DNA from: Tolypothrix sp. PCC 7712
Lineage (GTDB): Bacteria; Cyanobacteriota; Cyanobacteriia; Cyanobacteriales; Nostocaceae
Assembly (NCBI RefSeq): GCF_025860405.1
Contig: NZ_CP063790.1
Coordinates: forward strand, 1 to 57,284
Direction: 5' to 3'
DNA length: 57,284 nt
The notes below the pieces were generated by a model. The model was given only the letters and a program-made list of their open reading frames with translations, was not told the origin of the DNA and ran no database searches. Of the stretch, positions 51,537 through 57,284 are shown in pieces. The position numbers were made by a program, and so were the translations under genes. Every line of letters starts with the position of its first letter. The first letter of the stretch is position 1.

Positions 51537-51773
51537 TCAAGTAATTTCATTTTTTAGTAAGTCAGCAACAGCCTCTCCTGTAGAGTCAGATAAGTTGGAT
51601 GGCTAAAAATGGACTTATCCCACTCTTCCTTGCAATAGCTTACCTAAATTTTCTTCTACTGGCTGACTAACAGTTTCATTAGTCAAAATTGTCAGCCTTA
51701 CCCTTTGTCCAGCCAATTCAGATGCGTGTTGTAGAATTTCTTCCCAAGTTCCTTCAATAATCTGTTGTGTCAT
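51537..51773 (-). pseudogene. small antitoxin gene with two in-frame stops
   Basis: From ATG 51773 the frame reads MTQQIIEGTWEEILQHASEL and GQRVRLTILTNETV, typical for cyanobacterial AbrB/VapB-like antitoxins that start M.Q.I.GTWEEI..HA. TAA follows at 51615 and TAG four codons later. The same frame continues PSNLSDSTGEAVADLLKN, a natural ending, to 51537. Two nonsense changes thus broke a 78-codon gene. The first 52 codons could still be made. Confidence 0.6.
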
Positions 51774-51876
51774 AATCAATGTCCATAATTATTGAGTTGG
51801 TTATATGTGTAATATTACCACTACAATTTACTCAAAACTATAATACTTGCCTGCTTTATCAGATAAAAACGGGTTA

Positions 51877-52977
51877 TTAATTATTTCCTGTAATTTTAAA
51901 TGATTGAATCATCGCTTCAGCAGTAGGTAAATACTGAGAATATTTTGCCGACTCTGCTGTATACGTAATAAAGTAAATCTTGCCGTTCCTCACAGTGCCC
52001 ATTTCCATAACCTGGAGTTTACATTGTCCTTCCTGCCGAGTATAAGTTAATCTATAAGCGTTAAAGTTTGATAGCGTTGTGGATGATTTAGTCTCATCAG
52101 TAATTTGTGAGTTTGGATTAATATTTTTAATCTTGCTAATTGCAAAATGTTTAGATTCTTCTACAGATAGCAATTGTGGAGATAAGTTATTAATATTAGT
52201 CGTTATTTCTAAAATACAAGAATCAACCTGCTTGTAATTTTCTGGTGTAAATTTACTTACTTGACCGCCAAAATCACCCCCTGCTTCCACAAAATCACCG
52301 TTTGGTTCCATTTCTTTCCAATCGCCTGGATATTTAATTGCGATGCCATTAAGCTCTTTAGAACCTGAAAGAATAGGTTTTGGATTAATTTGAGATAAAA
52401 TCCCTAAAACTATAGGAGCAATTACTACTACACCTACAGTTAGGAAAATTTTCCACGGTCGAGATTTAACAGAACCGCTATCTGGAAGATTATTTGGTTG
52501 TGGGCTTAACTTTGTCCCCGCCCCTGGAGACGACGGTAGTCAGTTAAACGTAACTGGGGCATTAAATACAGTGCCTTGGAAAACATTCTTCATCTCATCT
52601 GCCAACTTCTGATAGTTGATCACACTTGGCTGTTGTGGCTGAGACTTGAGGTTATCGGCTAGTTGCTGTATCAACTGAATAAAATTAGGATTGGGTTCAG
52701 CTTTAGCTGCTGTTGCTAATTCTTGTGCAGCTTGAGCCAATTCCGAATTAACCTTAGCCGCAGATTCTACCTCTAGTACAGCCTTGCCATAATCAAGTGT
52801 TTGTTCTGGCGCTTTCTCAATAGCAACTACAGTCTGGGGAGAGTGTTTTTTAAGGGTGACGAGAAACTCACCTGTCTTATCCCATAAAGCTTGTCCAACA
52901 TTTTCGCCCGTTTTTTCTAAGGCTTTGGTGGCAATTACGGTTCCAATTGCGATCGCAGCAGTAGTTAGAGGTTCCAT
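51877..52977 (-). pseudogene. MEPLT-type/PsbP-like membrane protein interrupted by one in-frame TGA
   Basis: The frame from ATG 52977 encodes 145 residues: MEPLTTAAIAIGTVIATKAL, a helical part, and an end FNAPVTFN. After TGA (52540-52542) the very same frame stays open: a linker with KLSPQPNNLPDSG, a transmembrane segment (ILSQ preceded by GVVVIAPIVLG), KYPGDWKEM, and a PsbP/DUF1795-like domain ending at 51877. Without the stop it would be a protein of about 366 residues. The second part has no start codon before Met at 52311, inside the domain. Either a pseudogene by one nonsense change or a read-through gene; the N-terminal 145 residues alone could be functional. Confidence 0.65.
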
Positions 52978-53349
52978 TTGCTACTGTATCCTATGTGTAT
53001 GCTATTTTTCTATTAACACATGGTTGATGTGCTAATTTCCGTAATTGTAGGGAAAAAATTGAGATTTATCACCATTTTAATCTTGCGATCGCAACGCCTC
53101 GACTTTTGGTCATGCTTTAGTCGAATACTGGACTCAACTCTTGAAGATCAGATATTCAGGTGCAAACCACAATTCCCTACCATCTGCAATCAGCCTGCAT
53201 TGTTCGCCATCAAAAGCAATCACCTCACCTGACAGCCCATCAAAGCGTCCTCCAGCAGTAATCGTCACGGTTTTACCAATTAGATCCTCTGTTGGCTTTG
53301 CTTGTGACTCTTGACACTCTATATCTGTCCGTAGCTCAGTATTATTTTG

Positions 53350-53397
53350 ATTGTCTACGTAGACAATACCCGATTGTCTACGGTCATGTAGACAATC
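53350..53397. repeat. GTAGACAAT palindromes inside the primase gene, cluster 1
   Basis: A perfect 18-base palindrome ATTGTCTACGTAGACAAT (53350-53367) is followed by GATTGTCTAC with its inverse GTAGACAATC after 6 bases (53372-53397). A further ATTGTCTAC half lies at 53440. They are translated as VYVDN. The same units recur at 54568-54611. Confidence 0.75.
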
Positions 53398-54567
53398 TTT
53401 TTCCTCGCTATCATAAGGTTCTTGCTGGCATTGGAGGCTATTGTCTACATTGTCTGCATCTAATATGCCTTTTTCAAAGTTTGGTTTTTGGAATGCAACA
53501 AACCTGACAGACCGTCCTTTACGTACAACTTCTCCGTAACCCATTTGCGCCATTTTTTCAAACAAGTCAGCAACGTAAGCCCCCGCTTCTCTACCAGCCC
53601 CCTTAGCGCGGTTTTGGATGGGGCGAGAATCTTTATAAACATCACGGGCGCTGATACCATCAGGATGCTTGTTCAATGCCGCAGCGTGAATTTGCAACAT
53701 GATTGAGGCAATGTCATCGCTGGTGCTAATTTTTTCCTGCAAGATATGAAAGGTGCTGCGGTAGTATTGGGCAAAGGTGACAGCCCGTTTTAAGGTGGCT
53801 AGAGACAGTGTTTTAATGTCAGTGGTAGATGGGGTGTAAAAACACTCAATCAGGTGCAAAGCCAACGCTATCCGTAGGATGTGAGTATCAAGCTTGTTCA
53901 TCCAGGTGCGGATACCAGCATGAGAAATCTGCTCGATTTGGTCGCCGATACTGTCAACAATTCTGGCAAAGTAATTCTGAGCATCTGGGGCTATTTTGAC
54001 TGTCTGGGTGGTTAAATTGTCGAGCCACTCATAAAGTACTGGGAGGCGGTCTTTGAGTCGGCAGTAACCCCCAGGAACATACTTTTTCTTACGCTGTTCG
54101 GGCATTGCAAACAAAAAGCGGGCTTGCATCCCATTACCGTCGTCAGCATAGTCCAGTTAATCGCTGGGATACCACCATACTCATCCAGGGTGAATGTCCC
54201 CGCTAATGAGGATACGGCGGGCAACAAAGCCTGCCAAATCATTACAGGGTCAATATTGAGTTTTTCGGCATCATGCTTGATGTCGCGGGCTAGGGGGGCG
54301 GGTAATACTTCATCCCAATTAATCCTGGTTTTGCTGTAATCCATTAAGGATTTCAGCCGTAACTCGTCTTCTGGTAGTACTTCATTCACTTTGACTCGTT
54401 GGCTGGAAACAATGCTTTCAAATAATTTCCGGTCAACTAAATCTTCATACTGATGATAGAGATTGTTAAGTTTTTGACGTTCTACAAATTCAGAGTAATG
54501 AGACTCGATAATGGTGTAGACATTGCCGACAATAGCCTGGATGATTCTCTCATCATCGTTTTTAGGT

Positions 54568-54611
54568 GTAGACAATGGCGTAGACAATGAGCCATTGTCT
54601 ACGTAGACAAT
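54568..54611. repeat. GTAGACAAT palindromes inside the primase gene, cluster 2
   Basis: GTAGACAAT occurs twice in direct and CATTGTCTAC once in inverted orientation, ending in the same 18-base palindrome as at 53350 (54594-54611). The peptide is again IVYVDN in the same relative frame. Confidence 0.75.
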
Positions 54612-55740
54612 AGATTTTGTACTTAGTTCTGATTTTGTACTGGTATCATTTTTCTGCTTTTTAAGCCAAGCGGAGTAACATCCTTGGAGTTTTTCGTCAT
54701 CGAGGCTGGGGCGCTTGGCGATCGCGTCGGCTTTTTTCCACCAACCTTCGCGCTCCTGTGTACTGAGTGGCGGTGTACAGCGATCGCAGAACCAATCGTA
54801 CAAAACTCTTGGGTTATCCAGATGGTCAATTCCTAATTCATGGAGGCGGCGAGATGTCGCAATCAGGTTCAGGCTCAGTTTCTGGGCTGCTGTGTTGCGT
54901 CCACCGTCGCCTGTGCCATGCTCAATCAAGGCGCGGTCATCCTTGCCCAAGAAAATTTCTAAGGGCGGGTGACCAATGACTGTTGGTTTTTGAGGTTTAG
55001 GCGTGGGTGCGGGCGCTTTTGGGGGCTGATGATGTTTCAACATCAACTCAATTACCCAGTTGGGGCATTTGGCAACTTCAATATCCTGGGGCGATCGCAC
55101 CCAATGATAACTACCTGTATCTGGATGTACTGATGGCGGTAGTACAGATTGCCGCCCATTCCAGCGAAATTCTAGTAACTGTTCTTTACCGTTATCACCT
55201 TTGATGCCAGTTTTGAGGATGACATTATCCAAGACTGGCCAGTATTCCTCGCTGACCAAGTAAAGTAACTGTCTGCGGCCTGCTTTGCCAGAACTAAAAA
55301 TTACTGTGTCGGGTAAGTCGTTATCGGCCAGCTTTTGTAATAGGGCTTCGGCGGCGTGTCCGTCGGCATCAATGGCTAAAATTCCGCCTGAGATTTCACC
55401 TGTGCGGATGCCGTAGCCTCTGGCTTTGCCTCGTAATTCGCGGCAGATTGCATCCCTAGACAAGGGTGCTTCACTCTGCCAAGCCTCACGGTAGGGCCGC
55501 TTTTTGCCATTTACTGGGGTTAATGCCCAATTATGAGGAATTCGTTGTAAGCCGGAAATTAAGTCTTTGGCGGTTACAGTCAGACGATTGGTTGCATACA
55601 TTTTTCAAGTCTCCAAAAGTTGTGTTTACTTTTGGACAACTCCTCTTGTTGAACTGCCTTTGCTTGCGATAAGATTTTTATAGCGAAAGCGGAACAACAA
55701 CTGAGTAAGTCGATCAAAACTTATGGAGTTGTCCGTCTAT

Positions 55741-55790
55741 AAATGCAAGAAGCGCACTAGTTTTCGAGGCTGAGGGCGCTTTTTGCATTT
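55741..55790. other. hairpin with the conserved CTAGTTTTCGAGGC loop (copy 2)
   Basis: A 15-bp stem with one mismatch (AAATGCAAGAAGCGC, 55741-55755, with GCGCTTTTTGCATTT, 55776-55790) encloses CTAGTTTTCGAGGC, identical over 14 bases to the loop at 1870-1883. It lies in the gene-free stretch 55602-56059, upstream of the primase gene. The rest of that stretch shows no gene. Confidence 0.6.
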
Positions 55791-56059
55791 TCAGTATTTA
55801 CGTCATAGCTCTGGCAGCGCCCTGGATCGCGCCACTGTTGATATTCATTTGTCCAAGAACATTGGTTTGTTTCTTTGGTGTCTTTGACATAGGACATTAG
55901 TTTTTACATAGGTAAAATATGTGCGTTTTATACAGCGTTTGACGCTGATGCATCCCAGTTAACAGAACTTTCTGTTAGCTAGCGGGCGCTTTTCATCCCA
56001 AGATTGTCACACAATTGATACATCTCACCTCCAGACTTTGCAAAAAACGTTACGTTCAC

Positions 56060-56311
56060 TTAAGCCACTGTTTTGATGCTGTTGATACCGTGACTCATCC
56101 ACTGCGCCAACAACCATTGACTAGCAGGCTTGTCCAGCGCGGGTAGGACGCGGAAGTTAAAAACTTGCTCCCAAACTTCTTCCCCATGTTGAGAAACAAA
56201 GGCTTGCTCTAGCTCAAGAAAGTGAGCGTAGTCTTTGTTACCAATAGCTGTAAGCATCCCTAATATGTCATTTATAGGTATCTGAGTAGCTGTTAATTGG
56301 GCTTCCGTCAT
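56060..56311 (-). CDS. small hypothetical protein, last of a three-gene operon
   Basis: An 83-residue helical protein: IPINDILGMLTAIGNKDYAHFLELEQAF, then WEQVFNFRVLPALD and SQWLLAQWMSHGI. It overlaps the previous gene by 4 bases (ATGA). No family is recognised. The compact operon reads RHH regulator, 66-residue protein, this protein, directed away from parM 1. Confidence 0.6.
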   Translation of the reverse strand: MTEAQLTATQIPINDILGMLTAIGNKDYAHFLELEQAFVSQHGEEVWEQVFNFRVLPALDKPASQWLLAQWMSHGINSIKTVA

Positions 56312-56508
56312 TGGTTTTTGTCCCTAAATATACAAACGTATCTAAGTAAACCACGCTTGGTGTCGATGATTTCGATTAAGTCCTTGTCCTTCGCCCTAGC
56401 GAGAGAAAAGCAAGCAAGTTCTGACGCTGCGGCTGACCACTCCCTAGTTTCTGTTTGCCAGTCCCAATCCTCCCCTGAGCGCCTCTCAGGTTCGTTATCT
56501 TCGGTCAT
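56308..56508 (-). CDS. small acidic hypothetical protein
   Basis: A 66-residue protein with an acidic, Trp-rich start (EDNEPERRSGEDWDWQTETREW) followed by LIEIIDTKRGLLRYVCIF. It starts on the stop of the RHH gene (TAATG overlap). The lengths and couplings suggest a genuine gene; function unknown. Confidence 0.5.
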   Translation of the reverse strand: MTEDNEPERRSGEDWDWQTETREWSAAASELACFSLARAKDKDLIEIIDTKRGLLRYVCIFRDKNQ

Positions 56509-56666
56509 TACTTGTCTTTACTCTCCTTTTTATCTGTTACCGCTTTCTCTAGAAGTACTGTTATTAAATTGTTCAAGGTGCGGCGTTCATCCTCTGCCCA
56601 TTGCCTCAGAAACTCATTCATTTCTGGGTCAAGGTAAATGACGACACGCGGCTTTTTACTAGGCAT
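56508..56666 (-). CDS. ribbon-helix-helix regulator, divergent from parM module 1
   Basis: A 52-residue CopG/Arc-like protein: strand KPRVVIYLDPEMNEFLRQW, then ERRTLNNLITVLLEKAV as helix pair. ATG 56666 is preferred; an upstream frame to 56720 gives an unlikely N-terminus. It stands on the far side of the structured region 56962-57218 from the parM 1 start, mirroring the RHH gene at 33181 beside parM 2. It probably binds that region and controls both directions. Confidence 0.7.
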   Translation of the reverse strand: MPSKKPRVVIYLDPEMNEFLRQWAEDERRTLNNLITVLLEKAVTDKKESKDK

Positions 56667-56720
56667 TTCTGCAAGTAGACATAAATAGGTGTAATTGTTG
56701 TCAATTATCACCCCCATCAA

Positions 56721-57237
56721 AGCATTTGGGAAGAGGGTTGCTATTTGTGCCCACTTGTTGCTATATTAGCAAGTGTAAAGAAACAACGTCAATCAACGCA
56801 AAATGCCTCGGCGGTCATCCAAAAAGGTTGTTGTAGGCGCTGTTCTGTACACCTGTACGAATGTCCATTTCACTTCCACATATCTGCATTAAGCGGTTGC
56901 GTATCTGCGATTCGCAGCAATCTTGTGTGTCTAAACTCTGAAAAATCAAGAATTATAGCCGCGTGATTTGTCGAGATGGAAAAGTTGACAGTTTGCCTGT
57001 CCTGAACTGTTCCGCGACTGTGAGAGGCTGTTTTCTCTAAGTGTGACAAGCTTGTTCCTGTTCCTCTGCTCCAACGGTTCCATCAGTGTTCCACGACTTT
57101 TTTACAGTCTGGAACGGGTATTTATCCCTGTTATCTGGAACAGGAACAAAGTAAATAAAAGTAGCTAAATATACCATGTATAGCCTCAATCGATGATTGT
57201 TCATCTCGACAAATCACGTTGTAGAAAAGGAGGTATT
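56721..57237. promoter_or_regulatory. structured upstream region of parM 1 (centromere/operator candidate)
   Basis: No gene. Nested inverted repeats: CGTGATTTGTCGAGATG (56962) with its inverse at 57202; TTGTTCCTGTTCC (57052) with its inverse at 57137; and GTTCCA with TGGAAC around 57090-57115. GTTCC/GGAAC words recur at least eight times in 57010-57150. ParMRC systems carry their centromere directly upstream of parM, so this is the best candidate for it. Confidence 0.55.
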
Positions 57238-57284
57238 TTGAGCGAAGTAATAACGCCCAATAGCGACAGCAAAGTCACAAATCC
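57238..57284 (+). CDS. parM: start of parM 1 (continues at base 1 of the window)
   Basis: AAAGGAGG stands eight bases before TTG at 57238, which opens LSEVITPNSDSKVTN to the window end. The last two bases plus base 1 form CCC, and the frame then runs without a stop into the ParM-like gene (..RKSRATRNILK-MIVDAGNG). The joined N-terminus has the same length before the phosphate-1 region as the paralogue at 33608. This shows that the molecule is circular and was cut inside parM. Confidence 0.75.
   Translation, partial: MSEVITPNSDSKVTN

Larger units (their letters stand above)
53134..55601 (-). pseudogene. Prim-Pol/DUF3987 replication gene with internal deletion and frameshift
   Basis: From ATG 55601 the protein begins with a bifunctional primase-polymerase domain (GILAIDADGHAAE with the catalytic Asp pair, ISSG-like FSSGKAGRRQLLYLV, FRWNGRQSVLPPSVHP) and a PriCT-like part. 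It enters a DUF3987 domain (WQALLPAVSSLAGTFTLDEY, IPAINWT) and then at about 54150 jumps to the end of that domain in another frame (DDGNGMQARFLFAMPEQ), which runs to 53134 with a KOW-like tail. The usual Walker A centre of DUF3987 is missing. A deletion with a frameshift has probably destroyed its helicase-like function. The primase part (to 54012) may still be made. Confidence 0.75.

Noticed and set aside
56745..56966. Plus-strand frame of 73 codons upstream of parM 1
   Set aside because: No ribosome-binding site, cysteine-rich chance-like composition, and it runs into the inverted-repeat region.
1..57284. tRNA, tmRNA or rRNA genes
   Set aside because: No cloverleaf with a TTCAA-type T-loop and acceptor pairing, and no rRNA-like sequence, was noticed on either strand by eye; a covariance-model scan would be needed to exclude degenerate ones.

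Overview
The window reads as a complete circular plasmid of about 57.3 kb from a filamentous, probably heterocystous (Nostocales-type) cyanobacterium. The evidence is many HIP1 octamers (GCGATCGC), an rbp-rpsU pair, a long replication protein resembling the cyanobacterial CyRepA1 type, typical cyanobacterial toxin-antitoxin pairs and a huge caspase-STAND-WD40 protein. Circularity is supported directly. A good ribosome-binding site and start codon near the end (57238) open a frame that runs, without a stop and in phase, across the end/start junction into the ParM-like gene at position 1.

The plasmid looks like a fusion of two related replicons. Two diverged copies of a ~170-190 bp site lie in the same orientation at 5787-5953 (just before a small tyrosine recombinase) and 43835-44021. 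They divide the circle into arcs of about 38 kb and 19 kb. Each arc has its own replication-type gene: a CyRepA1-like protein in the large arc and a damaged Prim-Pol/DUF3987 gene in the small one. Each arc also has a copy of the same unusual module: a ribbon-helix-helix regulator transcribed divergently from an operon of ParM-like actin, small adaptor-like proteins, membrane proteins and a membrane-anchored HerA/FtsK-like ATPase. The large arc also has a ParAB system and a MobA/MobC relaxase pair.

Layout: 57238-5612, ParM module 1. 5787-6615, recombination site and tyrosine recombinase. 6653-12256, transposase scrap, NACHT NTPase, HsdR scrap, Dam-like methylase and a candidate restriction enzyme. 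12602-15016, HigBA-type toxin-antitoxin and ParAB. 15363-18581, rbp-rpsU, GNAT acetyltransferase, chloramphenicol-phosphotransferase-like protein, a pseudogene and a helically phased TCCCAA array. 18714-25809, caspase-nSTAND-WD40 gene with a divergent membrane-protein pair. 26058-32035, mobilization and replication. 32317-41393, a nuclease-like unknown, then ParM module 2, whose parM gene is split by a 2.4-kb group II intron. 41574-43633, VapBC-type pair and small membrane proteins. 44069-50337, a 317-bp non-autonomous Tn7-like mini-element followed in tandem by a minimal 5.9-kb Tn7-like transposon (TnsAB fusion, TnsC, TniQ/TnsD; no Cas genes). 50876-55601, decayed toxin-antitoxin genes, a stop-interrupted two-domain protein and the damaged primase. 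56060-57237, three small genes and a structured region upstream of parM 1.

The strongest leads for new biology are the duplicated ParM-membrane-ATPase module, the paired recombination sites that suggest a resolvable cointegrate, the near-identical WD40 repeats of the caspase-NLR with variation confined to a few positions, and the tandem Tn7-like mini-element.
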